A DNA stretch of 64,000 bases from a virus, in the IMG/VR virus record IMGVR_UViG_3300018424_007835, positions 1 through 64,000 of that record; one strand, written 5' to 3'. The notes below the pieces were generated by a model, which searched no databases, had not been told where the DNA came from, and worked only from the letters and a program-made list of their open reading frames with translations. The translations under genes and the position numbers were made by a program. The number at the start of each line of letters is the position of its first letter. Position 1 is the first letter of the stretch. Below are positions 1 through 7,927 of this stretch, one piece after another.

Positions 1-581
1 AGGCCGGTGAATCCGTATGCGTATTTTGATGATAGTTTGTTGATGGTGTAGCCTTTTGTGCGGATGTGGTCGATCATCCACGTGTCGGCGGTGGTTAGTT
101 GTACGCTGTGGTGTGCTAGTGTGCCGTCTCCGAGGAGGCATCCGAGTAGGTAGGGGTCGATTGGTGTTGGCTGTGATTCCATTTGTACTGGTTGTACGAT
201 TGGGATGTACCATCGGCAGTCTCCGTTTGGTTTTTGGTAGTAGGTTTCGTACGTGTAACCTCTGGTGGTCTGGGTGAGATGGCTGAACCCCTCGTTTTTT
301 TGTTGGCCACCTTCGTACATTTGTTGTGTGGTTAGTGTTTTCCAGGGTCCGTTACATTTGCGGGCGTTTACGTCTTGTACGTTCCAGAGGTGTTCAGGGT
401 TTACGTCTACGTGGGTGCCGTCTGTGAATTCGACTCGTAGTACTCGTGTAGTGCCTTGTGGGTGTACGGCTACTACTTTGGTGGGTTTACCGTCCGATCC
501 GATTACTAGGTCGTTTACTTTGACTTCGCCGTGAGTGGTCCACCCGGTTGGTGTAAGTATCATAGTACTTAGTATACACGC
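1..581 (-). other. Intein 1 (partial) in the Walker A motif of the helicase
   Basis: Directly after GLGK the protein continues ACILSTMILTPTGW, then a Hint-type region with a PEHLW block B (His and Trp) and, near the edge, the LAGLIDADG-like motif LLGCLLGDG. The insertion point after the P-loop Lys matches that of the primase intein and the first terminase intein in this window. The C-terminal splice junction is not in the window, so activity and exact length cannot be judged. The boundary at Ala204 is inferred from the sister inteins; Cys205 is an alternative first residue. Confidence 0.82.
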
Positions 582-1190
582 CTTGCCTAGTCCCATCTGG
601 TCGGCTATGAAAGTTTTGCGTTTTTCGGCGGCGTATGCTACGCCTGCTTTTTGGTAGGGGTAGAGTTCTATTTGTAGGGTGGGGATGTGGATGTCGGCGT
701 CGGTGGCTTGGTTGAGGTTTTGTGCGTGTTGTGCTTGTTGGGTTTCGTTTTGGGCTTGTGTGCGTAGGGTTTGGGGGAAGGGGAGGTTGTGTTGGTCTGC
801 CCATTTGATGATGTCGTGGATGGTGGTGTAGGGGGTTTCCCAGGTGTTTGTGGTTGGGTTCCATTGTACGCCGGGGATGGATTTGAGGTGGGCGATTTGG
901 AGTTGGTTGTAGGGGGTGTTGATTTTGAGTTTGTTTTTTTCAAGTGTTATGGTGGTGGTGGCGTGTGGGTGTTGTGGGAGTTGGAGTTGTTGTAGTTGTT
1001 CGTCCACGTTTATGTTCCAGGTGTGGGCGAATTGGATGGCTTGTTGGTGTTGGCGTAGTGGTATGGTCCAGTGTTTGTTGAGTTTGTCCCATTTGGCTGT
1101 GGGGATGGTTGCTTTGAGGGCGTTGACTTCTTCTTGGTTGTAGGGGGTGTGGAGGGTTATTTGGTTTCCGGTTAGTTTTAGTTCTTTCAT
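1..1190 (-). CDS. SNF2/HARP-like DNA helicase, N-terminal part, interrupted by an intein (runs off the left edge)
   Basis: The frame is open from the ATG at 1190 to the window edge (396 codons) with no stop. Residues 1-190 hold two repeats of a pattern resembling HARP-type domains (roughly 'PYN...K.IPG..W......W..P'), then a segment ending in ADQMGLGK at 196-203, which is the Q-to-Walker A region of SNF2-family ATPases. After Lys203 the sequence becomes an intein instead of the expected Thr. The ATG overlaps the upstream stop as ATGA, so the gene is translationally coupled to the 97-aa gene before it in the thyX operon. Inference: a replication or repair helicase. The rest of the ATPase lies outside the window. 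Confidence 0.85.
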   Translation of the reverse strand, partial: MKELKLTGNQITLHTPYNQEEVNALKATIPTAKWDKLNKHWTIPLRQHQQAIQFAHTWNINVDEQLQQLQLPQHPHATTTITLEKNKLKINTPYNQLQIAHLKSIPGVQWNPTTNTWETPYTTIHDIIKWADQHNLPFPQTLRTQAQNETQQAQHAQNLNQATDADIHIPTLQIELYPYQKAGVAYAAEKRKTFIADQMGLGKACILSTMILTPTGWTTHGEVKVNDLVIGSDGKPTKVVAVHPQGTTRVLRVEFTDGTHVDVNPEHLWNVQDVNARKCNGPWKTLTTQQMYEGGQQKNEGFSHLTQTTRGYTYETYYQKPNGDCRWYIPIVQPVQMESQPTPIDPYLLGCLLGDGTLAHHSVQLTTADTWMIDHIRTKGYTINKLSSKYAYGFTG

Positions 1191-1480
1191 TGGTAGTTGG
1201 GTAGGTCGTTGATGATGATGGGGGTGTTTGGGCCCATGTATGACCCGTGGATGTTGTAGTAGAAGTGGTCGATGGCGTCTTCATATGATATGTCGTCTTC
1301 CATGATGATGTCAAGGATTTTTTGGGTTGAGTAGACGAGTAGGGTTGGGCGGGTGCCGTTGGGGTGCCATACGTCGGCGGTGGCGATGATGGCGTTGTCG
1401 AAGCCGTCGAGTTTGAGGGCGTTGTTGTTTTCTTGTGCGGCGTGTTGTATGGCTAGTGCGGCTTTTGGGTTTGTGATCAT
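1187..1480 (-). CDS. Hypothetical protein, 97 aa
   Basis: A short, mildly acidic protein with no motif I recognise. It sits between the deacetylase-fold gene and the helicase and overlaps both neighbours by 4 nt (ATGA at each junction). The tight coupling argues that it is real and co-expressed with replication genes. Confidence 0.72.
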   Translation of the reverse strand: MITNPKAALAIQHAAQENNNALKLDGFDNAIIATADVWHPNGTRPTLLVYSTQKILDIIMEDDISYEDAIDHFYYNIHGSYMGPNTPIIINDLPNYQ

Positions 1481-2370
1481 GATACTGGTGTGGGGATGTA
1501 GTGTCGGGTCATGGTGTGTGCGTGTTCTGCTGCTTCGATGGTGCTGATGTGGGTTTGTACTAGGTTGGCCATTGTTTGTTCCCAGGTGTAGCCTCCTGCT
1601 AGGACGTAGGCGATTGGGGTGTTTGTGGCTTTGGCGTGCATGAATACCATGCTGTCTCGTTGTTGCATTGTTGCGTATGAGATGATGGGGTAGGGGTCTG
1701 TGCCTGCGTTGTACAGGATTAGGTCGGTGTTTGGGTTTATGTTTTCTAGGGTTTGGTCTACGTGCCGTAGGTATTGGTTGTCGTTTGTTACGATGTTGAT
1801 GGTGTGGGTTTCGTCTTCCCGGTAGCTGTCGTATTTGTTGGTGGAGATGTCGTATTGTTCTACTCTGTGGTCGATGCCGTAGTGTCGTAGTGAGCGGACG
1901 GTGCCGCCTCCGCAGTGGGCGTCGAAGTCTAGGATGGTGATGTGCGTGTCGTTGTACCAGTTTGCTGTGATGGCTAGACCGTTGACGGTGCAGTATCCTG
2001 CGCCTGTGTTTGGGTCGGCGTGGTGTAGTCCTGATGATAGGCTTCCTGCTATTCCTTGGTTTAGTGCGGTTTGGGTGGCGGCGATTACTCCTGCTGTGGA
2101 GTTGCGTGCCATTTCCCAGATGCCTGGCTCCCAGTTGAAGCCGTTGCTGTTTGCTAGTTGGCTTGGGATGCCGGTTTTGAGGGCACCGTAGTAGTCTATG
2201 TCCAGCCCGTGCCTGATGGCTTTGTCTGCGACGTGGATCATGTGGTGGGGGTCGGTGATGTTGTTTGCACCGATGGTGTTTACAATGTTCTCACTTTTGC
2301 GGGTGGTGTCGAATGCGTCTTCTGCTCCGACGTAGTGGTGGTTCCAGTAGATTTTGTGACTGTAGGCCAT
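1477..2370 (-). CDS. Histone deacetylase/AcuC superfamily metalloamidohydrolase
   Basis: This 297-aa protein has the full active-site set of the arginase/deacetylase fold. It shows His116-His117 in GLHHA, a DFDAH segment giving zinc ligands Asp150 and His152 followed by GGGT, a third ligand Asp225 in NAGTDP, and the catalytic-type Gly-Gly-Tyr at 259-261. Family members remove acyl groups from lysine, polyamines or small amides. I chose the ATG at 2370 because AAGGAG lies 4-5 nt upstream; a longer reading would run into the thyX end. It follows thyX by 14 nt and is coupled to the next gene by ATGA. The substrate is unknown. A deacetylase acting on a host protein or a small metabolite are equally open. 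Confidence 0.85.
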   Translation of the reverse strand: MAYSHKIYWNHHYVGAEDAFDTTRKSENIVNTIGANNITDPHHMIHVADKAIRHGLDIDYYGALKTGIPSQLANSNGFNWEPGIWEMARNSTAGVIAATQTALNQGIAGSLSSGLHHADPNTGAGYCTVNGLAITANWYNDTHITILDFDAHCGGGTVRSLRHYGIDHRVEQYDISTNKYDSYREDETHTINIVTNDNQYLRHVDQTLENINPNTDLILYNAGTDPYPIISYATMQQRDSMVFMHAKATNTPIAYVLAGGYTWEQTMANLVQTHISTIEAAEHAHTMTRHYIPTPVS

Positions 2371-2384
2371 TACGCTCCTTTTTG

Positions 2385-3119
2385 TCAGGGGGCGACCCTG
2401 TTGTTGGTTTCGTATGCTTCCCAGGTGATGGGCATGTGTTGTTGTAGGTGGGATGCTAGTGCTTGTGCGTATTGTTGGATTTCCCATTGGGCGTGTTCGT
2501 CTGCTCGTAGGGAGATGAAGTTGAGTAGGGCTCTGGCGTTGGTGGTGGCGTAGAATTCTGTGTAGGTTCCTACTGGCAGCACCATGCGTGCTACTTCTTT
2601 TGCTACTCCTTGTTTGATTAGGGTTTTGTATGCGAAGAAGGAGTGTGCGTATGCTGATTGCATGCCGTCGATTGGGTATTGGGCGGCGGGGAGGGGGTGG
2701 AAGGTGTATGCCCCTGGTTTTCCGACTTGTGTGCGGATTTGGGCGGGGGCAGGGATGTATCCTTCGGTTTCAATTTCGGCGTATCGTCCTGAGTATTCGT
2801 TGTATGACCATCCGATTCGGTGTCTGAACCATTCTCTTACAACAAAGATGGGTGCTTTGACGTGGAAGCGGAAGAAGTTGTGTTCAAATGGGGTGCCGTG
2901 CTTTTCTCGCATGAGAAATTGTATGAGTTTGTCGTCTCCGTCTTCCATTGTTTCGTGTCGTTTTCCGAACGATACTCGGGCGGCGTTTACTACGCTTAGG
3001 TCGTCTGCTGAGACAGCGTCTAGCCGAACGAATCCTTTGTCTAACACGTCTATTGAGTCCCCTACGGGAACGGGAGGTGCTGCCTGGCTTTGGGCTTTTG
3101 GTATGTCTTTCCAGCGCAT
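2385..3119 (-). CDS. thyX: Flavin-dependent thymidylate synthase
   Basis: This 244-aa protein converts dUMP to dTMP using FAD, NADPH and methylenetetrahydrofolate. The signature is seen as FRHRIGWSYNEYSGRY, with flanking family features (ARVSF near the N-terminus; a late segment containing LRADEHAQWEIQQYA). The spacing is RHR-x8-S rather than the usual RHR-x7-S, one residue longer. The second ATG (3119) is preferred because GGAG lies 7 nt upstream; the first (3125) is too close to it. It heads the operon with the deacetylase and helicase and fits the phage's other dNTP genes (thymidine kinase, ribonucleotide reductase, MazG). Confidence 0.95.
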   Translation of the reverse strand: MRWKDIPKAQSQAAPPVPVGDSIDVLDKGFVRLDAVSADDLSVVNAARVSFGKRHETMEDGDDKLIQFLMREKHGTPFEHNFFRFHVKAPIFVVREWFRHRIGWSYNEYSGRYAEIETEGYIPAPAQIRTQVGKPGAYTFHPLPAAQYPIDGMQSAYAHSFFAYKTLIKQGVAKEVARMVLPVGTYTEFYATTNARALLNFISLRADEHAQWEIQQYAQALASHLQQHMPITWEAYETNNRVAP

Positions 3120-3209
3120 ATTCATACTCCTATGATCACTTTCCTACTATTAATCTTATAGGACAGTGTTTGGTTGTGGGTTTAGACATACTTTTTGGTG
3201 CGCTGTTTG

Positions 3210-3809
3210 TCATGCTGTGGTGATGCCGTGGATGTCCGTGGTGTTTGTGACGCTGTATCCGTTAAGGTTACGGCTGGGGGGAACCACGTGAGATGGTCCG
3301 TCGTAGCCGCCTTCGTCGTACAGGTGTTGCAGTAGGACTGCTGGCAGGTGTTGGGGAAGTAGAACGTCTTCTCCGTTGGCTGAGGTGTCAACTTGGATCA
3401 CAATTCCTTCTAGACCTTTGTGGGGGTAACCGTTGAAGTCTTCAATCCAGTACACGGTGCGGCCACCGATTCGTGCTAGTTCGGCGTGTGGTCTACAAGC
3501 GGTTGCTTTCCAATCAATTGTTCGCTTGTTGGTGTTGTCGTCAATGACTGGGACATCGCCGGGAATGCCAAGGATGGGGGAAATGTGCTTGTTGGCTTGG
3601 TGTCGCCAGGTAGTGAGCCAGTGTAGGTCGGTGGACTGGTACATGGCTTGCACTAGGTGGGGCATGTACTCGGGTACCCAGACGGTGTAGTCTCCTGCTT
3701 CGTGGGGAGGTGTGGGCCACCCGAACTCAACTCGGCCGCCTGTGAACAGGTGGTTGAGGCTGTTGATTACGCCGTCAACGTCGAGGAATACTGTTGGCTT
3801 GAACTTCAT
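3210..3809 (-). CDS. HAD-superfamily phosphatase-like protein
   Basis: The 199-aa protein begins KPTVFLDVDGVIN, the HAD motif I with nucleophile Asp and acid/base Asp. A later WLTTWRHQAN fits motif II (Thr), and YWIEDF fits the motif IV acidic region. Such phage proteins often act on nucleotides or polynucleotide ends, but the substrate cannot be read from sequence. The start at 3809 has AAGGAG seven bases upstream. A consensus promoter lies at 3833-3861. Confidence 0.82.
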   Translation of the reverse strand: MKFKPTVFLDVDGVINSLNHLFTGGRVEFGWPTPPHEAGDYTVWVPEYMPHLVQAMYQSTDLHWLTTWRHQANKHISPILGIPGDVPVIDDNTNKRTIDWKATACRPHAELARIGGRTVYWIEDFNGYPHKGLEGIVIQVDTSANGEDVLLPQHLPAVLLQHLYDEGGYDGPSHVVPPSRNLNGYSVTNTTDIHGITTA

Positions 3810-3832
3810 TTTTGCTCCTTTGTTATGCCTTA

Positions 3833-3861
3833 ATTGTAGCACAGTTTGGGAGATTTGTCAA
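3833..3861 (-). promoter_or_regulatory. SigA-type promoter of the HAD gene
   Basis: On the minus strand TTGACA (3861-3856), 17 nt, then TACAAT (3838-3833). The ATG is 24 nt further on with a Shine-Dalgarno site, so this promoter gives a leadered mRNA, unlike many others here. Confidence 0.8.
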
Positions 3862-3867
3862 ATTGGT

Positions 3868-3964
3868 AAAATATTACAGCCCCTTCCGCTGGGAGGGGAC
3901 CAAGCAAAAAGGGGCTGCACCCTCAGAAATACCCAAAAGTGCTGATTTGCGTATTGAGAAGGTT
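3868..3964 (-). ncRNA. Candidate small RNA, about 95 nt
   Basis: A promoter at 3971-3999 would start a transcript near 3964 that contains no ORF. It ends in a 9-bp stem (3909-3917 with 3877-3885) followed by a T-rich run (TAATATTTT). It lies between the primase end and the HAD promoter and has its own start and stop signals. No family is recognised. Confidence 0.5.
3877..3917 (-). terminator. Hairpin terminator of the candidate small RNA
   Basis: The stem CAGCCCCTT/AAGGGGCTG has an inner, imperfect GC-rich stem and is followed on the minus strand by TAATATTTT. Confidence 0.6.
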
Positions 3965-3970
3965 ATATGT

Positions 3971-3999
3971 ATACTAATCGGCCGTTTGGTGGCCGTCAA
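3971..3999 (-). promoter_or_regulatory. Promoter of the candidate small RNA
   Basis: TTGACG (3999-3994), 17 nt, TAGTAT (3976-3971) on the minus strand, with no start codon just downstream. Confidence 0.6.
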
Positions 4000-4019
4000 C
4001 TGTTACGCCCATTAATTTT

Positions 4020-4071
4020 AAGTTACGCTTGTCATTTAAGTGTAACTTAAACCGTTCGTAAGTTACACTTA
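4020..4071. repeat. Three copies of an 11-bp element, two forming a 13-bp inverted repeat
   Basis: AAGTTACGCTT (4020-4030), AAGTGTAACTT (4038-4048, inverted) and AAGTTACACTT (4060-4070). The last two extend to a perfect 13-bp inverted repeat (4037-4049 and 4059-4071) around a 9-nt loop, and the last copy includes the primase stop codon. No T-tract follows, so it may be an operator or mRNA-end structure rather than a classical terminator. Confidence 0.6.
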
Positions 4072-6870
4072 CCAATCCATTACCTGATCATCAAACTCTT
4101 CGTTAGCTAAAGCTTCGTTAAGTTCTTCATCGGTGCGGGTCTGTTGTTGCCCTGAGTCGTACTGGCTGAACTCTATTACTTCAAACGGCCAAGTTGATCC
4201 ACGTTTGCACAATGTGGGCCACTCCCTGGCTTCTCGTTGACCACGATAGTGCTTAAAGTCGATTAGCTCAGGGTCGGTGGGGTCGGGGGAGAGTGCTATT
4301 CCGAACTCTGACCATCTGGACCAAACGGCTGAGCCAAAGGGGCGTAGGTCACGCTGACCTCCTGATCCCAACGGGGCGTGGTGTTCAATCCAGAGGGCGC
4401 AGTTGTATGTGTGTCGGATGTAATCTAGGAATCGGGCAATTTCAATAGATACTGATTCTGCTGTTCGTCCGCCTGGGTCGATGAACGATTTGTAGAGGGG
4501 GCCGAAGAAGAGGATGTCAGGGTCGATTGCTGCAACGTGCTCTTCTACTAGTGCCCGGTCTTGTGGTGTGAGAAGGTTGACCCCGTCTGGCTTCATAAGC
4601 AAGTGGGCGTCCATGCCTTCGTGCATTTTGTATGCTTTGATGGAATCATAGATGCGCATTGATGTTCGGCGGATAATCCGTTCAGGGTTCTCCAAGTCAA
4701 TCATCAGTGTTCTGGCTTTTGGCATTCTGTCTCTGCGGAATGGGTGAATGCCTGCGGCTGACATTAGCGCAACTTGTCGGGCAAGGGTTGTGTTGTGGGT
4801 AGGGATGAAACTTTCTCCAATAAGATAAGTGTTATCTGGGCCGTCCACAGAAATGCACAGCATTGGCTCTGGCTCGATTTTCTCCACAGCCGTAATGTAG
4901 CGATACTTAGATCGTGGCGTCCGAAGGGGCTTGATTCTGTCTGACTTGCGCTGCAGGCTGAACACCGGCAAATCTGTGGTGAAATAGATTCGGTAGCGCT
5001 TTCCTACAGCTTTTCCGTTTAGTACACTGTCCCTTTCATTGAGGGTGGCCTTGATTCCAAATGTCATCAATAACTCATGAACATCATTGGCAAGTGCCTT
5101 GTTGCAGACGCAGAACTCTGAACTTCCCCCAGTGTCAATGGTACCATCAGTGTCCATAAGTCCCTGAAGTAGTGCTAGCCGCTGACTGTAGGAGGAACGC
5201 AGGTACTGCATGGGGATGCGCTTGTTCCCCAAGATTCCCAGTTCACGTAGTTGTGTTTGTAGCCCTAAGACACCCCACATAGGAACCTTACCGTTTCGCA
5301 CTGAAGACTCCCTCAAGCGCACATCGTAGCTACCCGACACCCTGTCAATGATCTGCTTATCACTGTCAGCATTGGAGATACCACCGTTGGCGCTGTTCCC
5401 ATCCCCAAGCCAAACACCTAAGGTGTAAGGGTCGACCAGAAGATCAGCCTCTGGTAGTTGAAGTGGTTCTGTTGTGGGCACAGCGTGATTTAGTGCTTTT
5501 GAGACTCTGTTTGAAATGAGACTATCTCTAATTTCGGCGGTTGTGCGCACCTTACCGACTCGCCGTTTTTCACGCTCTTTGATTGTTTCCGTGTACCAGT
5601 TGTGTTCAGCGTCGGCGTCTACGTAGCTGCCGTCTGAGAAGTGTACACGGTATGAGTCAGGATTTGGTTCAACGGGGGAGACGTATGTGACGTTTACGGG
5701 GTTACCGAATCGGTCGATAACCTTATCTCCGACTTTAATGTCACCAAGTTTTGTCCATCCGTAAGGTGTAGGTATCATACTACTTATTGTAGCACGCTTA
5801 CCGGCACCTTCGGACGCAACTACGATTACTCGCTCCTGTCTCTCCAGCAGATTTGGAATCACCCAATCGTAGGATAGATCAAAGTCTGTCTCTAGGAACG
5901 GTGACCACTCAACAAGGTTACCGGTGTCACGGTGCTCCCGGTCCCGGGTAGACAAGAAGGTGTCTACTGAGGAGGCGACTCGGCCTGCGAGCACTCCTTC
6001 CGAAAGATCAGTGCCTTGAAGGTTTTGCAAACTTTCAATTAGGGTGTCTAGGGCTGAATGATCTACATCTGATTCTTGTTCGGGGGTTTCGTCAAATGGG
6101 ATGAGTTCGTTGGCTAGATCAGCACCCGAAGCGATAAGGTCCGCAACGTCCTTGAACTTCCCAGGCTTGAAAACCTTTACTTTGCATCCAGCAGCGAGAA
6201 GCTCGCTGTTGACGGCCCGAGCGTGAATGTAGCCGGGCTCGTCGTTGTCGCATATAATCGCAACCTTTGCCCCCGCTAGAGCCTCTGTGTGGTTCGAGGT
6301 CCACTTGTTTTGTCCTTCTCCTCCTGCGCCACCAGGGTTGGTGGTTGCAATATACCCAATAGATTCCAGGGCGTGAACGTCTTTTTCGCCTTCTACAACA
6401 TAAATTGTGTGACCGTTCATCTTGGCTTCAAGCACTTCAGGCAGACGGTACAAGGGCTTCTCAATACCGCTTGTGGTCCAGACCCATCCTCCCTGCCCAT
6501 CGGGGGCACGTTGCTTGAAGGTTTTCTTTCCATCACTGTCAACGTACCGCAGCACTTCCATGACGAGGTTATCTGTGGCATCATAGTAGGGGTACGACTC
6601 TTGAAGAGTTGCCTTCTTTTTTGGTTTTGTTGGAGACTGCTTAGTCTTTGGCCACAATTCTTGAGGGGTGACATCAATCGACTCACAAATTTCGTTCAGG
6701 TCACAACCGCCGCCTCTGAGACACTTCATCAAGACCTGACCCTGCTTGCCCACAGACACTCTCAGAGAAGGATTTTCATCATCAGCCCGACATGGGCAAG
6801 TTGCGTTCCACTGCTGCGGACCAGCCTTAGAATGATTAAGGCGTGCCAGCACGTTATCAATTGGGTCCAT
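4069..6870 (-). CDS. Primase-helicase (CHC2 zinc finger, Toprim, RepA-like ATPase) with an intein
   Basis: The 933-aa precursor begins with a zinc-binding segment (CPCRADDENPS ... CLRGGGCDLNEIC). A Toprim domain follows (VVEGEKDVHAL, then ICDNDEPG) and then a RecA/RepA-fold ATPase. The P-loop is split: GEGAGK before and TTLAR after a 335-aa intein. Later motifs include TLMIDLENPE, ILFFGPLYKSF (Walker B-like) and WIEHHAP. The mature protein would be about 598 aa and act at the replication fork. I chose the ATG at 6870, with AAAGG seven bases upstream; it overlaps the end of the preceding gene by 14 nt. A longer start at 6912 is possible. Confidence 0.9.
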   Translation of the reverse strand: MDPIDNVLARLNHSKAGPQQWNATCPCRADDENPSLRVSVGKQGQVLMKCLRGGGCDLNEICESIDVTPQELWPKTKQSPTKPKKKATLQESYPYYDATDNLVMEVLRYVDSDGKKTFKQRAPDGQGGWVWTTSGIEKPLYRLPEVLEAKMNGHTIYVVEGEKDVHALESIGYIATTNPGGAGGEGQNKWTSNHTEALAGAKVAIICDNDEPGYIHARAVNSELLAAGCKVKVFKPGKFKDVADLIASGADLANELIPFDETPEQESDVDHSALDTLIESLQNLQGTDLSEGVLAGRVASSVDTFLSTRDREHRDTGNLVEWSPFLETDFDLSYDWVIPNLLERQERVIVVASEGAGKRATISSMIPTPYGWTKLGDIKVGDKVIDRFGNPVNVTYVSPVEPNPDSYRVHFSDGSYVDADAEHNWYTETIKEREKRRVGKVRTTAEIRDSLISNRVSKALNHAVPTTEPLQLPEADLLVDPYTLGVWLGDGNSANGGISNADSDKQIIDRVSGSYDVRLRESSVRNGKVPMWGVLGLQTQLRELGILGNKRIPMQYLRSSYSQRLALLQGLMDTDGTIDTGGSSEFCVCNKALANDVHELLMTFGIKATLNERDSVLNGKAVGKRYRIYFTTDLPVFSLQRKSDRIKPLRTPRSKYRYITAVEKIEPEPMLCISVDGPDNTYLIGESFIPTHNTTLARQVALMSAAGIHPFRRDRMPKARTLMIDLENPERIIRRTSMRIYDSIKAYKMHEGMDAHLLMKPDGVNLLTPQDRALVEEHVAAIDPDILFFGPLYKSFIDPGGRTAESVSIEIARFLDYIRHTYNCALWIEHHAPLGSGGQRDLRPFGSAVWSRWSEFGIALSPDPTDPELIDFKHYRGQREAREWPTLCKRGSTWPFEVIEFSQYDSGQQQTRTDEELNEALANEEFDDQVMDW
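4792..5796 (-). other. Intein 2, in the primase-helicase P-loop (335 aa)
   Basis: It spans Arg359-Asn693 of the precursor; removal restores GEGAGKTTLAR. It has no Cys or Ser at position 1. It does have Trp in block B (AEHNW), Cys in block F (MLCISV) and Thr in the C-terminal IPTHN, the W-C-T set known from class 3 inteins. Two LAGLIDADG-type motifs (LGVWLGDG and LQGLMDTDG) indicate a homing endonuclease domain. Confidence 0.9.
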
Positions 6871-7324
6871 CAGAGAACCTTTCCAAAATCCATGCCTCTC
6901 GTGTTTTCTCATAAATGGATGTAAACATTGTTCTGTCTGCGTTCGTGGTCAGCGCTGTTGCTCCAGTCCCGAGTCTGCGAATGGTCTGCGCCAACACAGG
7001 ATGAGGTTTTGCATAATCATACGTTCCAGCGTATATTTTCTGACCGATGGATTGCAGGATTGTCCAGGCTTCTTCAGGCTCAGGCGGAAGCTCCTCATCA
7101 GAGTTATGAGAAAGAACTTGTAGGCGCAACTCCCCTGGACGGGGCATCCACTTGCGGCCTGCCAGACCCATTTGCTTCACCGCAGCTTTCGTGGTGGCGT
7201 AATCAAGGTCTTGCACGAACTCCCAGTAACCTTGAGCCCTTGCTGTTATGCTGGCTATGTCTAAGGATTTGTCCCACGTCACACTCATGAATGTCACGAG
7301 GTCTTGGCACTCTTGTTTTTCCAT
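6857..7324 (-). CDS. Hypothetical replication-region protein, possibly helicase-loader-like
   Basis: The 155-aa protein lies directly upstream of the primase-helicase and overlaps it. Its pattern (YWEFVQDLDYATTKAAVKQM ... RKWMPRPGELR) resembles phage helicase-loader or replisome-organiser N-terminal domains, but the match is only by eye. The mRNA is predicted to be leaderless: the ATG lies six bases after a TATCCT box. Confidence 0.6.
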   Translation of the reverse strand: MEKQECQDLVTFMSVTWDKSLDIASITARAQGYWEFVQDLDYATTKAAVKQMGLAGRKWMPRPGELRLQVLSHNSDEELPPEPEEAWTILQSIGQKIYAGTYDYAKPHPVLAQTIRRLGTGATALTTNADRTMFTSIYEKTREAWILERFSDGPN

Positions 7325-7330
7325 AGCTAC

Positions 7331-7359
7331 AGGATATCACACTTTCTCATATTTGTCAA
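7331..7359 (-). promoter_or_regulatory. Leaderless promoter of the 155-aa gene and primase
   Basis: TTGACA (7359-7354), 17 nt, TATCCT (7336-7331), then six bases to the ATG at 7324. It begins just after the ssb terminator, so primase expression is separated from ssb. Confidence 0.75.
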
Positions 7360-7364
7360 TAAAA

Positions 7365-7389
7365 GGCAAAAGCCCCCCAAAAGGGGGGC
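7365..7389 (-). terminator. Intrinsic terminator of ssb
   Basis: A 7-bp GC stem (7383-7389 with 7372-7378) with a 4-nt loop is followed on the minus strand by TTTTGCCTTTT. Confidence 0.85.
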
Positions 7390-7414
7390 CTCAACCTTCA
7401 GACCTTTCCGATCA

Positions 7415-7861
7415 TCAAAAATCATCGAAAGGGTCGGAAGCGGGTACAGTTGCTCGACGCTGCGGAGCCTGGTTGCTACGTCCCTGAGGGGCCGAGCCTC
7501 CCTGCCCGTTGCCTCGACGGCGAGTCATCGTCTCAATCCCGTTGCAGCTAACCGCAATGTGATCTGCCACGATTTCAACGGTGGATCGCTTTTGCCCCTC
7601 GGTATCCTCCCAGGAGCGCTGTTCCAACCGTCCCTTGACTACGACAGGCATGCCCTTCTCTAGAACGTTGGCGGCGTTCTCGGCGGTGTACCGCCACGCA
7701 CAAACGTTGAAGAAAGAGGTTTCTTCCTGCCATTCGCCGTTGGCCTGATATCGACGGTTTGACGCTACCGAGAAGCTCAGTCGAGCGTTGCCGTTCGGTG
7801 TGAACTTCATCTCGGGGTCGGCCGTGATGTTGCCAATTACTGTGATTTCTGCATTGCTCAT
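7415..7861 (-). CDS. ssb: Single-stranded DNA-binding protein
   Basis: This 148-aa protein has an OB-fold of the bacterial SSB type (ITVIGNITADPEMKFTPNG ... FFNVCAWR ... VVVKGRLEQRSW). A Gly/Gln-rich linker follows, then the acidic tip DPFDDF, which in bacterial SSBs recruits replication and repair partners. The start at 7861 has GGAG five bases upstream. It is transcribed alone from the strong promoter at 7899-7927 and ends at the hairpin at 7365-7389. Confidence 0.95.
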   Translation of the reverse strand: MSNAEITVIGNITADPEMKFTPNGNARLSFSVASNRRYQANGEWQEETSFFNVCAWRYTAENAANVLEKGMPVVVKGRLEQRSWEDTEGQKRSTVEIVADHIAVSCNGIETMTRRRGNGQGGSAPQGRSNQAPQRRATVPASDPFDDF

Positions 7862-7898
7862 ATCGTCTCCTAACGTTTCTCTATTTGCAGATATGTGT

Positions 7899-7927
7899 AT
7901 TATAGCACGGTGTGGGCCGGGTGTCAA
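7899..7927 (-). promoter_or_regulatory. Perfect-consensus promoter of ssb
   Basis: TTGACA (7927-7922), 17 nt, TATAAT (7904-7899) on the minus strand. Both hexamers match the sigma-70/SigA consensus exactly, suggesting strong early expression. The leader is about 30 nt and has an SD site. Confidence 0.88.

Noticed and set aside
116-1314. Short minus- and plus-strand ORFs in 1-1314 (His/Pro/Thr-rich translations).
   Set aside because: They are shadows of the helicase frame, which is open across the whole stretch and shows clear motifs; their low-complexity translations come from its codon bias.
2371-2487. N-terminal extension of the deacetylase-fold protein to 2487.
   Set aside because: It would overlap the thyX end, has no family similarity, and a perfect SD marks the ATG at 2370.
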